The notes below the pieces were generated by a model that was given only the letters and a program-made list of their open reading frames with translations, made no database searches and had not been told where the DNA came from. The position numbers and the translations under genes were made by a program. DNA of 64,000 nt from Lepidurus packardi. Lineage: Eukaryota; Arthropoda; Branchiopoda; Notostraca; Triopsidae. The stretch spans positions 10,001 through 74,000 of the forward strand of contig JAKZAN010000003.1 in assembly GCA_023053545.1 (NCBI GenBank), written 5' to 3'. This document shows positions 31,534 to 42,490 of this stretch, piece by piece (the stretch's first letter is position 1; every line of letters starts with the position of its first letter).

Positions 31534-34221
31534 CTAATTTGTACGTGGTTTTTTGTTCGAATAAAGAAACCTTTCCTTTACACATGTGTTGTGTTCGTTA
31601 TTTAAAACAAGCACATTTGTAACATTGCGTATCCAAGGAATATCAGTCGGCCAGGTGTCTTCCACTTGCATCAGGAAAGGTGGGCCGGTCCACCACGTTT
31701 CGTCGATCAATGAATCTGACTCCAAAATAGCACGGGTTGCAAAATCGCTACTATTTAAACGCCCCGGTACGAAACGCCATTCATTTGATTCTGTAAGGGT
31801 TTGAATTTCTCCAATCCGATGACTTACAAAGGGTTTGTAGAACGCTGCTGTGGCTCTTGTCCAATTTTTGACACAAGAACTGTCGGTCCAGAACCAACGC
31901 TGCCGTACGCTCCGGGTCAGAGCGCATTGGACATAACTTGCTAAGCGAGCACCAAGTAACGCGGCTTGCAATTCTAACTTTGCAACTGATATAGTTTTAA
32001 TTGGTGCCAGTTTTGATTTTGCCATTACAAGACTAACTTTAACGTCTCCGTTTGTGTACACATTCCGGAGATACACTGCTGCGGCGAAAGCTTCTTGTAA
32101 TGCATAACTAAATGTGTGCAATTCGGAATACTCAATAAGGTGTTCGTTATAAAAGAGACAACGAGAGACTCGAAAGTTCTCTAGCTCAAACAGTCGGTTA
32201 AGCCAGCTTTGCCACCACTGTTTTGGCTCTTCCGGAATTGCGTCGTCCCAGTTTAGGCCCCTTAACCCTAGCTCTCGATGCTTGATCTTGGCCTTGACAG
32301 TAACTGGAGACAATAACCCTAACGGGTCGAAGATACCGGCCAGTTTACTTAACAATCCTCTTCGGGTGAATATGATCTTTTCCAAGTTGGCGACCTGGAA
32401 CGTCAGAACATCAGCGGTTGGCTTCCAACGTATACCGAGGACCTTTGTATCGGAGTCGTGCTCACCAAAGCTACAGCTGAAGTCCTCTGAGGATGATGTC
32501 TGGACAATGGAGAATTCTGAAGTGATCAGTTTCATGAGCTCCTGAGAATTTGATATCCACTGGTTCAGGTGGAAATCTCCTTTCCCAAGAATCTCCCGGA
32601 CATCCTTTAGACGAATGAATGCTTCGGATACATCTTTGTCGCTGTCTAGGTAGTCATCAACATACAACTTCTCCATAATTGCACGAACGGCACTTTCCTT
32701 GTCTTCACCGTAGTCTGACGCGGTTCTTCGAATTGTATTGATGGCTACAAACGGTGAACACTTATCTCCGAAGGTAACTCGATCCATTTGGTACACACCT
32801 GTGCGACCAGAATCCTTATCTGGCCAAAGAAACCGGTGATACCTGTCATCTTCTGGCCGTAAACGAATGCGACTGAACATTGCAGTTATATCCGCGGTAA
32901 ATGCCACTGCTCCTTCGCGAAACTTGATTAAGACGGTGGGTAATTCGTTCTGCAAAACTGGACCGGTTAATAACGCGTCGTTCAAGCACTTACCCCGATA
33001 TTGGGCCGCAGAATCGAAGACCACACGTAGCTTCTTTTCTTTAGAAGATTTCTTGTAGACTCCATGATGAGGCAAGAAGTATTGGGGTCCAGTCAAGTCG
33101 GATGGATTGGTTATAAGCCTGGCATAACCCTCACTGATATATTTTTCTATCGCCTTGCGATAGTCAAATTCGTAGTTGGGGTCACTACGAAATCGCTTTA
33201 ATAGCCCACATAGACGATGTTCCGCTAAGGGCTTATTATCGGGAAGATTAGGTTCTCCTTCTTTCCATGGAAGGGAAGCTTCATATCCGATTTTCAGTTT
33301 GCGTGTACCGTCGTCAACAATGCATTTAGCTCTCTGGGCTTCTGGACATAATCGCATGGGTACAATACTTTCCGTGCCAAAGGATTCAGTATTACAGAAG
33401 GCACGGAATTCTTGGTCCAAGGTGGAGACTGATTCTTCCATCAATAGATTGATCCGGGCTCGAGCCGGCTTTAGTGGAGTTCCAATAACCCCACGGGCTA
33501 CCCAACCAAGTACGGTGTTTAAGGCGACCGGTTCACCGGAATTGCCTTTGCGTACTTCATTGGCAAGCATCAATTCGGAATGGTCTAGTCCCAGCAAAAT
33601 GTCAACTGGACCTCCAGCTTCGTGCAAAGATAGGTCTGCCAGGTGCGGCCATTGACCCTGCAAACTTGACCAAGGTACAGGCACCACCGGGCTACATACT
33701 TTAGGTATCGAGTGTGCTTGAATAACAGCTCGATGACCGTCTGTTTGGGATTCTAGGCATAGTGTAACCTTCCGTGACGTACACTCCTTAGATGCCCCCG
33801 CTACCCCGCTAATACGAAGTTGATTTTCTTCGCCTTGCAGGCCTAGTTTATTAAGGAAACCTTCCCTAATCAATGTTGTGTCACTTCCCTCGTCCAGCAT
33901 CAAAGTTGCGCGTTGACGGTTTCCGTCTTTATCAAGCACGGAGACAGGGATCACACCGAACGCTACTCTCTGTGCCACTCTTTTGGGCAGTATGGACGTT
34001 AGAAGACGCGGTCTTCTCCGGGGATTTAGAGTGGAGTAATCGGTTGTGACGACGCTTGCAATTAGTAATACCGCACTCCTTAGCGTTTCTACAATCACGG
34101 AAGTAGTGCTGGCCGCGTAGGCAGGCAAAACATAGCTTGTTCTTTTGTGCAAACTCCAAACGTTCTTGGACAGATAGGGCTTGAAAGGCTGCGCAAGAGG
34201 AAATGAGGTGCTCAGCTCCAC
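31534..34221 (-). CDS. BEL-1 protease, reverse transcriptase and RNase H
   Basis: This 895-codon open frame overlaps the end of gag by about 290 bases and is offset by +1 (or -2). The aspartic protease motif is LMLDEGSDTTLI (DUF1758 type). RT shows VVFDSAAQY, AVAFTADITAMF and YVDDYLDS. Pao-type RNase H has ELQAALLGARL and WTDSSCVKNW. The overlap suggests translation by programmed frameshift, or that gag-pol was once one frame and has a lesion. It ends at 31534, and the integrase follows in another frame. Confidence 0.93.
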   Translation of the reverse strand: MELSTSFPLAQPFKPYLSKNVWSLHKRTSYVLPAYAASTTSVIVETLRSAVLLIASVVTTDYSTLNPRRRPRLLTSILPKRVAQRVAFGVIPVSVLDKDGNRQRATLMLDEGSDTTLIREGFLNKLGLQGEENQLRISGVAGASKECTSRKVTLCLESQTDGHRAVIQAHSIPKVCSPVVPVPWSSLQGQWPHLADLSLHEAGGPVDILLGLDHSELMLANEVRKGNSGEPVALNTVLGWVARGVIGTPLKPARARINLLMEESVSTLDQEFRAFCNTESFGTESIVPMRLCPEAQRAKCIVDDGTRKLKIGYEASLPWKEGEPNLPDNKPLAEHRLCGLLKRFRSDPNYEFDYRKAIEKYISEGYARLITNPSDLTGPQYFLPHHGVYKKSSKEKKLRVVFDSAAQYRGKCLNDALLTGPVLQNELPTVLIKFREGAVAFTADITAMFSRIRLRPEDDRYHRFLWPDKDSGRTGVYQMDRVTFGDKCSPFVAINTIRRTASDYGEDKESAVRAIMEKLYVDDYLDSDKDVSEAFIRLKDVREILGKGDFHLNQWISNSQELMKLITSEFSIVQTSSSEDFSCSFGEHDSDTKVLGIRWKPTADVLTFQVANLEKIIFTRRGLLSKLAGIFDPLGLLSPVTVKAKIKHRELGLRGLNWDDAIPEEPKQWWQSWLNRLFELENFRVSRCLFYNEHLIEYSELHTFSYALQEAFAAAVYLRNVYTNGDVKVSLVMAKSKLAPIKTISVAKLELQAALLGARLASYVQCALTRSVRQRWFWTDSSCVKNWTRATAAFYKPFVSHRIGEIQTLTESNEWRFVPGRLNSSDFATRAILESDSLIDETWWTGPPFLMQVEDTWPTDIPWIRNVTNVLVLNNEHNTCVKERFLYSNKKPRTN

Positions 34222-35722
34222 ATTTTACGCATTTGAGTGTTTTGCGGTTGGAGATAGGGTCTTCACAATGGTTATTGGGGGCTCCAGCCGTCCCAGCAGC
34301 CGTCTGATGGCTGTATACCTGTTTCTTGTTGAACCGGTTTTCTTGGGTTTTCTTACCGCTCTGTTCTGTGGCTATGTCATAGGCGTTTTGGTATGCCGCT
34401 GCCCGAGAACACAACCATCGCCCGAACTTTAACAAGGAGGCACTCTTGGGTTGGGATGCTTTGGCCTCGTTCCAGGCAAGACGGTCGTGAACCGTCAACT
34501 TGGCGGTAATCTTCTCGATTATGTCCGCGTGTGCCAATTCACCCATGCGAGCCAAGTCAAATAAATGCGTCCTTACCTTTTCGGCAAACCGCTTCGGAGC
34601 GGAAGCGTTGCCCTTCCCTGGCTCTAATTTATCCAAAGCTTGAAAATGGGCCGCCCGCATTACATCTCGGCGCCCACATGTTTCCTTTAACCGCCCGAGA
34701 GCTTCCTTGTAAGCCTCTTCACCACCTCCAAGTCCATAAACTATGTCCATGTTGTCTCCCCGCATACTTCTGCGAAGGATCGCCAATTTTTCTCCAGGAG
34801 ACTTAGATGAATCATGGACTAGAGCCTTGAATAGGTCAATCCAGGAGAACCACTGCAGCGCACAGCCATCGTACGGTTCCAGGTCGGCTTTGATGGACGT
34901 CTGATGCCCATACTCCGAAGACCAAGAATCATAACAAGGTCTACCTTCCAGGTAGTCCTCGATCCAATCGTCATGAGCTGGGTATTTCCTCGGGCGTCGA
35001 TTGTTGTGTCGACTGAGTTCCCAAGGTGAATCTTCATGTCTGGGAGACGCCCAGATCACGGATGGAGATGGTCCTTGTCCGACTAAGGCTGGTTGCCTGC
35101 GTTTGGACAGTCTGAGTTGTGCCGATTGGGACTCCAAATTTTCCATATCTTGTTGTGCTTGATCAGCCGCGGCTTGGGCTAATTGAGCTTCAGCTAAAGC
35201 CTTTTGTGCAGCTTCTTGACTTGAAACTACCTCAATACGCTTTTTTGCTGTTTCCTCTTCCAAACGACGTTCTTCTTCGTTAGGAGTATCCGAGGTTACT
35301 GAGGCTACCGCATCTGACTCGTATGTGGACTCGTTTGCTGATGGTACAAAATTACTGCTTTGTGATCCTACATAGAGTTCCACTGCTTCTTGTGCTTCTC
35401 CTACTTTCGACAAATATTGTATAAGTTTCCCTTCTTCAGCGGAGGCTTCTTCTTCGTCGAGGTCTTCGGAGAGCTTCTGCGTGATCTGTTCTAGTAGGCT
35501 GAAAGCATCACGAGCTCGTTTGAGTAAGGTTGCCGCGGTCCTTCTTGACTTGCTTTCCTTTATGGTCGTTTCTATATAAGTACAGCAAGTGCTGATCGTC
35601 CGCCGGCAACTAGCTCTTCTCTTCTTTAACTGTTCTACAGGTAGCGCACAGACATCCTCTGCAATCTTGTTTGTGTGGCTCGTCTGACTGACGGATAATT
35701 GAGAACGGCTTGATTCCGACAT
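33932..35722 (-). CDS. BEL-1 Gag
   Basis: The ATG at 35722 (MSESSRSQLS) is preferred; upstream there is only a TTG. A coiled-coil and alanine/glutamine-rich region (about residues 120-205) precedes the DUF1759-type Gag domain (YDGCALQWFSWIDLF through MRAAHFQALDKL, about 280-390). Near the C-terminus are zinc knuckles (CVKCGAEHLISSC, CFACLRGQHYFRDC). Gag forms the retrotransposon particle and binds its RNA. The frame is intact. Confidence 0.93.
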   Translation of the reverse strand: MSESSRSQLSVSQTSHTNKIAEDVCALPVEQLKKRRASCRRTISTCCTYIETTIKESKSRRTAATLLKRARDAFSLLEQITQKLSEDLDEEEASAEEGKLIQYLSKVGEAQEAVELYVGSQSSNFVPSANESTYESDAVASVTSDTPNEEERRLEEETAKKRIEVVSSQEAAQKALAEAQLAQAAADQAQQDMENLESQSAQLRLSKRRQPALVGQGPSPSVIWASPRHEDSPWELSRHNNRRPRKYPAHDDWIEDYLEGRPCYDSWSSEYGHQTSIKADLEPYDGCALQWFSWIDLFKALVHDSSKSPGEKLAILRRSMRGDNMDIVYGLGGGEEAYKEALGRLKETCGRRDVMRAAHFQALDKLEPGKGNASAPKRFAEKVRTHLFDLARMGELAHADIIEKITAKLTVHDRLAWNEAKASQPKSASLLKFGRWLCSRAAAYQNAYDIATEQSGKKTQENRFNKKQVYSHQTAAGTAGAPNNHCEDPISNRKTLKCVKCGAEHLISSCAAFQALSVQERLEFAQKNKLCFACLRGQHYFRDCRNAKECGITNCKRRHNRLLHSKSPEKTASSNVHTAQKSGTESSVRCDPCLRA

Positions 35723-35840
35723 GGTGACACTCACTGCTGCAGGTGTAATCACTGGAAATGTACCACTCACCAACTATAACTATTCCACACGGGCTGACAG
35801 ATTGCCAATTAACTGTTGATCCGGTCCCGCGAGGACCAAA

Positions 35841-36325
35841 TGTTCAGATGGAGGACCAGATTTAAGCACGATTTCCCTAGATTACCCTTCTGTAACATAG
35901 AGAGAATTCTAACTCGGCTTAAATCGCTGAACTTGGAGCTTTGCTCCGTTGCAAGCCTTTTTACTGAGCAGTAAAGATGCACACGGCTCCAACGTCAAGC
36001 AAGAACTCTTTGTATTCTTCATACAAAATTACATTTATACTAAGCTGAAGTCTTTGTCGCTCATCGTCATCATTGGTCAGTTAAAGATTTTAAACGTCTA
36101 GAAACATGTGCGAAGTCTGTTTTTTGTCAGTCATAAATCGTCCTACGGGGGGCCCATGCAAAAGGTACCCCTTTTTTGGCCTGTCAATCGTAGGAGTCAG
36201 TTTTCAGCCTAGTTACATGTTAGTTACGCCTTTCTCGAGCTCCGTACATCTGGAGTTTAGGGAGAAAGGGTAAAGTTGTCAAAGTTGCATGCAAAGGTTG
36301 TAAAATTTAACATTTCGTCCGAACA
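35841..36325 (-). repeat. BEL-1 5' LTR
   Basis: Upstream LTR of the minus-strand element. It carries the promoter by family analogy; I see no clear TATA box. Confidence 0.96.
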
Positions 36326-36330
36326 TCTTC

Positions 36331-36640
36331 AATAATGACAATCAACTGTTTAATTTAACTGCGCTCTCTGAAATGGATGGCAATGGGAGGAGATGTTAAA
36401 TGAAATGAAAAATTTAATTGTAGAGAGCTAATGGAAATAACTCAATTAACTAACGATTAGCCAAATAAAAAATCAACTGATTCCCAACTACACGTAAAAA
36501 TGGTATTTTAGCAAAAGGTCTAACTCAGGACATTTCATTATGTACTGGTAATGAATCCTTAGCGATTCTAAGCTAATAATAAATTGATCAAAACGACGGA
36601 TTACTTGCCATGTAATTGTAGTCAAATGTTTCCTTTTCCT
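36331..36640. repeat. Segmental repeat, copy B right part
   Basis: Continues copy B after BEL-1 and matches about 26090-26400 (AATAATGACAAT, then CTGCGCTCTCTGAAATGGATGG). No gene. Confidence 0.82.
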
Positions 36641-36773
36641 TATGTATGTAATTAAAATACTTTACATAAAATAATAAATGTAAACGCTTACTGTTTACTC
36701 ATAATATCGATATTACTGCTGCTTTGGGAATTGTACTTGCTCCTCGGAAGTGGGAAGGCAACTAAGTTTACAG

Positions 36774-37075
36774 TAAATTGGAGGAGATATGTACCGAAGA
36801 AAATTGCGGTGGCCAAAGAACAAAACTATAAGGCTATTAGGGAACTTCTCCTCAACCCGGCGTACGCGCTTTTGGATGATGACTTTGGTAAATGTCGTTT
36901 ATAATATTTTTATTCATTATTTTGCATTTCAGATACGGCTTCACAGGTTGCTTTGCTTGATTCCTGTAACGGAATGAAGGAACAGCGTTGTGGTGTTGTG
37001 CTGGAAAAAACGTTGCACGTGTATTGCTCACACGAAACTCGGTTACAACCATACGAGACTTTGAAATTGACTTGA
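36774..37075 (+). CDS. Possible two-exon gene end, unidentified
   Basis: After a TTTACAG acceptor the frame reads NWRRYVPKKIAVAKEQ through ALLDDDF to 36887. A GTAAAT...TTTCAG intron of 45 bases joins in phase to 36933-37075 (TASQVALLDSCNGM, cysteine-bearing, ending KLT). Both pieces are open and the junction is phase-consistent, which supports a real terminal exon pair. The upstream exons are not identified and the family is not recognised. From 37076 to 37894 I see no convincing gene. Confidence 0.35.
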
Positions 37076-37894
37076 CTGCCTTGTCTTGCACGCAAATATT
37101 GCTACCAACTGATAAAGTGTCTACAAGCACGAAAATCCACAGAACCACTTCTAATACTATTCAAAGCAATTCTTTAAAACGAATATCTCAAAAACTACCT
37201 ATCGAAACAATTCAAAAAGAAATAGTCGATTTTCAAGAAAATACTAACTTACAAATTAATCCCTCAACAGTTGACAGCATTGATATACTGTGGCGTTCCG
37301 TACCCGTGTTGAACCTTGTTGCTCCCCAGGCTCCTTGGCTGCTTTCCTCGAAGCGTCATCCTTGGGGAGTCGATGGGGTATGGCAAGGTGATTGCGGAGA
37401 GGGCGACAAGCCGAGGCTATCGAGGGGGTTAAAACACGTTGGCCTTGCTTGATTTGCACGTTTTGGGAGTGGATGGCGGATTCTTGGCGAAGGGCAAGGC
37501 CGGGTCAACGAAGGACCAACGTTGGAAGAGGGATATTCGCTAAAGAAAGGTCACCAAGTGATATTAAAGGGGGAAGGAAATGTAAAAGAGGGAGTCCGGT
37601 TTGGGACAGGAAAGGAAATACAACATTCGGAAAAGGCAGACCGCGACAATACAACCATCGACAATACAACCTAGGAATCGCAGGTAAAATATAGCCTAGT
37701 ACAACCTGCTATCCATTTACAAGTCCAAGCAACCGACACACGTGACAGTCAAGTAGAAAAGCATGCATCTGCAGATACACTACAACCCGTCAACGCCATC
37801 CACTATTGCCAAAAGACACACTTACTCAACTGAAAAAGAATTTGCGGTAAAGTGTCCAAATGATAAGCAAATGTGAGAAGAACATTACAAAGAA

Positions 37895-38383
37895 ATGTAT
37901 ACACTAATTAATCAATGTAATAACGATAAGACAAGGAACATCTCCGGTATACAAACATACCTACCTCCTAATTCGAATATTATCGACTACACAGAAGAGC
38001 AACAAGATTTGCCTAAAATAACGATTACAGAGGACTATGTACTATTGGAAACTCCTAACCAAAGCATGAAAGAGTCACATTCACGTTTTAGAATAAAAAA
38101 CTGTAATACTTGCGGATTATCTTTTCAGCGTACCTATAACCTAGAGCGACACTTGCTTACCTGCAATGTTCCCAATAATAGCAATATAGCTTATAGTCAA
38201 TCGTATTCTGTACTATGTAATACTAGACGTCAATTAATCAACAACATCTATAACATTGGCCTCGTTATATATCAACTTTACAAGGACAACAACATACCTT
38301 TCCTCCCGTCTAATGTTCCTAAAAAATTTAGTTTCCCAAAATTTAGGGTTCTCGTTCACTTACACAGCATATTTGTTATGTAA
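37895..38383 (+). CDS. C2HC-finger ORF, 162 aa, unidentified
   Basis: From an ATG, the frame contains CNTCGLSFQRTYNLERHLLTC near residues 70-90, spaced as a single C2H2/C2HC finger. The downstream part (SFPKF then a second frame with FTYTAYLLCKNI) suggests a frameshift near 38340. Single fingers of this type occur in front of polymerases of large DNA transposons as well as in host proteins, so this may be an element remnant. It is probably a pseudogene. Confidence 0.35.
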   Translation: MYTLINQCNNDKTRNISGIQTYLPPNSNIIDYTEEQQDLPKITITEDYVLLETPNQSMKESHSRFRIKNCNTCGLSFQRTYNLERHLLTCNVPNNSNIAYSQSYSVLCNTRRQLINNIYNIGLVIYQLYKDNNIPFLPSNVPKKFSFPKFRVLVHLHSIFVM

Positions 38384-38839
38384 AAACATTCTGCCGTCTC
38401 AATATAGTATTTATAGAGTACCGCCAGTTTTATGTAAGCATTCACAGGCTAGACGCGGAAAATCTACTACTCTTCACTAGCCATACTTTCAGTCCAGCTG
38501 GTGGAAAATTATGCAACAGAGTAAATGACTGCTCTCGTATAATTAAAACAACTCTATGGTCATTACATGAAGTATTAAAGCAATACCTTAAAGAATCGAA
38601 TGACAAAGATGAAGTTACCATATTTCGTATAAATATACAAGAATATTGTTACGGATCAAATTAATGTCCCTAACAAGTAGCTTCAGGTAAAGGGTGACAC
38701 AATAAAGATTACGATCGTTAGCACGGTGTGTATAAAACGCGGACCGCAAAACAGCTCGCTCATTGGTTGAGTTCATTGGTTGAATGCTATTAAAGTTGAT
38801 AGCAAGGATTATAGAATATATTCGCAAGTGGGCCAGAAT

Positions 38840-39509
38840 ACAAAAGCTACTATGAACAGCGTTTTGAAACGACGGTTCATACCAGAAGATAACAATAAAG
38901 TATTACAGTGTATGGCGGAAGCCGACTGGCTCAGAAAGGAGGACAATGCTATGGACCAGACCACCTTGGATACCCAATGTACAATACATTTTCAAGATAA
39001 ATAATTACCAAACATTGATATCCAATACTGATTCAGTCCCTCCGATGCCGCAAAATGTCATCACCATGTATGGCTTCGAGGAAAATAAGCCTGGCCAAGT
39101 GCGAGTAACGGTTCACTCTAACCCCCGCCCCCACCGTGCTTTCTGGATCTTACCTACACCTTCCAATGATAAAATAGAAGTGGAAGGAGAGTCAGTTGGT
39201 GATCCTGTTGCGGATACTTATGTCGGCCGTCTTGGTGAAGACAACGGCAGTGACACTTTCACCTACCGTTTAAATATCAGTTCGGTGCAACGGAGAGACA
39301 CCGATCCTGGCATCAAATTCCAAGTCTTCAGTATGGTGGGTACCAGCGAGGCATCTGAGCAGTACTCGATCCAGGCTGTTACCCACCAGCGACCCGAACC
39401 GGTTTTACCAGCAACTTCCGGCTCGACGACACGTTGTGCTATCGCTGAGCATTGGCCAATGTTTTCCCCGCTTCTTGGGCTTGCTTTTCCTGTTTTGCTA
39501 AGAGATTAG
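38840..39509 (+). CDS. Ig-domain protein, 3' exons (host-type gene)
   Basis: Exon 39037-39509 follows a GATTCAG acceptor and encodes an immunoglobulin-like domain (FWILPTPSNDK, then GSDTFTYRLNISSV and IKFQVFSMVGTSEASEQYSI) with a short hydrophobic C-terminus (FSPLLGLAFPVLL), as in a GPI-anchored surface protein. A preceding stretch at about 38840-38995 (NKVLQCMAEADWLRKEDNAM) looks like the end of another Ig domain, but I see no clear GT donor after it. Cell adhesion or recognition is inferred. From 39510 to 40189 nothing is recognised. Confidence 0.6.
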
Positions 39510-40199
39510 GCTGTTTTTAAATGATCTGCTTAGCTTCGAAGTTTCCAATTTCATGTTTCCCGTCCTACGGATTAGGTTATGGCGCAATCCAAAGTCACAG
39601 TTGTGTCGATAACGTTGCTAGTCGCGAATTAAACTGCTGCTGATTAATACTTCAATTCCAGTCTAGCTCATGTTAACCTCGCCTCTGAAAAGAATCGCAT
39701 ATCACGATCCAAAGGAACCATAATATGACCATTTTCCCTTTTTTTGCGAATAAGAACGCTAAGGCAGTTAGAATCGACTCTTAACCAAGACTACGGAAAA
39801 GGCGTTGGCGTGCGAACACTTTTGGAGTGCTATGAAATTCTATTAATGGACCAAATCGCTTTCGGGAAATTGGTCAAAGAAGGTCGTGTGGGTCATTCTT
39901 CTCTACTGTATGTCGTATCCATTTTTAAACTCCATTTTTACCATATCGACGAAAGAGTGAAGCAAGTTTTGCAATTGCTATAACGGACGAAAGACATTAG
40001 TGTTTGGTGAACTATAAGTTCGCTATATCAAAAAATTTCAAATTAGCCGTCTATTACACATTAAACTGGGTTTTCATGCCATAAATGGAACCAAAAATGC
40101 TACAAGTTCCTTCCAATACACAGCATAATTGCAATTAAAAAACAACAACAGAATTTGAAGAAAATGAAGAAAGTTGACAAAGACTCGAAGTACCTATAC

Positions 40200-40726
40200 T
40201 TATTCAAATCTTGCACACACCGCTGGTCCATGGAGTCGCGAATGAACTTCGTGCTGAAGATTTCTTGGTCTAGTGGATAAAATGAGCATAAGCATTCAAA
40301 ACCAAGTGGGCTGATGTGTCCGCCTAATTTTGTGCGAATTTCTCCAGCACAATTCTGTAAAAGCGTAAGAAATAATGTACAATTTATAAGTTAACTTCAA
40401 ATTAATACAGAAATAATAGAATAATACTTTTTTAAGTAACTTAATAATTAACTGAAGTTAATTAGCTTGGGGAAGTAACTCACAAGGAACAGAGGACGTA
40501 TTTCAGTCCCTCTCTGATTTCCCCTAAGAGGGATTCAGGGAAGTCGGGCGGTAAAGGGCATACGGAGAAACGCATACAATGCCCAGAATAGGTTGTGAAT
40601 AACATATTGTCAAGTATCTCAATGTTAAGCGGTTCCTTCACTGAAGACATAGCTCCCCAACTCTTGTGGCGGAAAAGGACCTCATTCGGATCAACATCGC
40701 TGTCATTTAAACTCAGGAGATTTAGC
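40200..40726 (-). CDS. Possible minus-strand exons of an unidentified gene
   Basis: Exon 40726-40484 has a TTTTTTTTAG acceptor, an open frame (LNIEILDNMLFTTYSGHCM, FPESLLGEIREGLKYV) and a GTGAGT donor. A second open piece follows a TTTTACAG acceptor near 40355 (CAGEIRTKLGGHISPLG, then FYPLDQEIFSTKFIRDSM). The phases of the two do not match as I read them, so either the model or the gene is broken. The family is not recognised. Confidence 0.3.
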
Positions 40727-40849
40727 CTAAAAAAAAGAAAAAGCGCGATGCTTTTGCGCGAAAACCAATGCGCGATCTCCTTGAACAAAACAATTACATT
40801 TTAATAAAGTACTACTGAACAAATAAAAAAATCCTACTGAAACTCCTTG

Positions 40850-42490
40850 GAGCAAAGATGGAGTATCAAAGGAACAAGCTAAGCTTAAAAAAATCATCGC
40901 AAATGAGCGGAGCAGCACACGGCACTTCTATACGGAGCTCCATCTGAAGCCCATAACAGCCTGGGACCAAGCAAATACTAATTTAAAAAAAAAATAGTTC
41001 ATTCAAATTAAAATACTTTAACTCCAGTAACAAACGCCAAGGAAGAAACTGATGAATTTGATTGCAGCTCACAAGAAGCTTCGTTTTCTTCTAATGGACG
41101 GAATTTAACGACATAAAGGCAGAGACGTCATCGAAGACAATATTCAGTAATAACGCAGGAGATGCAATGGATAGCCTATTTAAATAAAAACATCCTTAGT
41201 ACACAATTTAAAAAACAAGAATTTAAAACTTACTCCGCCTCTTCAACACCACACGAAATACCGTCCCTTGCCTGCTGGTCATCCACGGGTCCCACAATGC
41301 CCCCGAACCACGCCCACCAAACGCCGGAGTAGCTCCGTTGCTACAATTTAAAACACGTGGAAAATGAGCGGACCTGCTCGTGGTATTTCCCCAATACGGA
41401 ATATTAGCACAACGGAGCTCTATCTGAAGCCTATTATCGAATGACACGGCAGATATTAATAAAAAAAAATCTGGTTCATTCAAATAAAAAAATTACCATG
41501 CGTAATGACCACCAAAGATGAAACTGGCAAATCTGATAACTGCATAAAGTGGACGGAGTTTAGCGTCATAAAGGCTTCCATTAAAGATAATCTTCGGCAG
41601 TGGATCCAGTTGAAAAGCCTTTTTTAACAAAAAAATAAAACTATTAGTATTCGATAAAAAGAAATAAGATAAAAACTTACTCCACTTCTTACACCCACAC
41701 TCGAACTCAACCCTGGCCTGCCTAACTTCCATCGGGCTGCAAAATCCATCCAAACCACGCCCCCAAACCCAAGAAAAGCTCCGTTGCTACCATTTAAAGA
41801 CCTAATACGCGAAGACCTAACGCATAATGGAGCAACGGAAGCTTTTCTGCCCCCCAGAAGGTTACATTGCAGCAAATCTTTAGGCGATTTACCGCAACCA
41901 AACCTCCTAGCATACCTGGTGCCCTCTGGGTTTCCTAGTTCCATCACACGAAAGGGCGAATCCGAATCAAAGGCGACGTACAGACGATCAGCGGGATCAG
42001 CTAGGACGGCGTTCAAAGGCAAGGCAAGGGTTGAGGGAAGAGCTATAATGATGACGATGATCTTCGGTGCTGCAGCTGGAGAAATCGCATAGATGCACGG
42101 ATAATTTTCTTTAGGAATGCCTTCGCATTAACTAGCGAGGAAAGAGCACTAGGGGCTCGAAAAAGGAAGCCTAGAGCATTGAATGAGAAAACCCGAAAAA
42201 TTTCACTACAGAAAACTCCGGTTGGAGCGATATTATCAAAGGAACAACTTACCCTGCAAAGAACCTTCCCAAATATTCGGACCAGCTCACAAATGTGTCA
42301 GACGGAATATTAGCGCAAACGACGCTTCATCTCAAGCCAACAATTGCCTACATGATCAAGCAGATATTCATTTTCAAAAATTTAGTTCATTGAACATAAG
42401 AACACTTTACCTTCAGTTATAAACGCCATGGACAAAACTAGTGAATTTAGCAACGGCAGCTCACAAGAATCTTCGTCTTCTTCTTAAGTG
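40850..42490. repeat. Degenerate repeat, three or more units
   Basis: Blocks near 40935-41150, 41410-41600 and 42300-42490 share ACGGAGCT-like starts, CTTCATCTCAAGCC/CTATCTGAAGCC, a T/A-rich TTCATTCAAAT stretch and AAACGCCAAGGAAGAAACTG-like sequence. Identity is roughly 65-75% by eye. No credible gene is present. Confidence 0.5.

Larger units (their letters stand above)
29300..36325 (-). mobile_element. BEL/Pao LTR retrotransposon BEL-1, full length (7026 bp)
   Basis: Two 485-bp LTRs (29300-29784 and 35841-36325) begin TGTTCAG and end CGAACA on the plus strand, with the 5-bp duplication TCTTC at 29295-29299 and 36326-36330. By eye the LTRs differ at only two positions, so the insertion is young. 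A purine run lies next to the 3' LTR (29785-29796 on the minus strand) and TTTGGTCC next to the 5' LTR is the likely primer site. Gag, protease, RT, RNase H and integrase are present, but pol carries a frameshift and a stop. Confidence 0.97.

Noticed and set aside
33176..33655. 159-codon plus-strand frame
   Set aside because: It is antisense to the RT/protease region of BEL-1 with no domain of its own.
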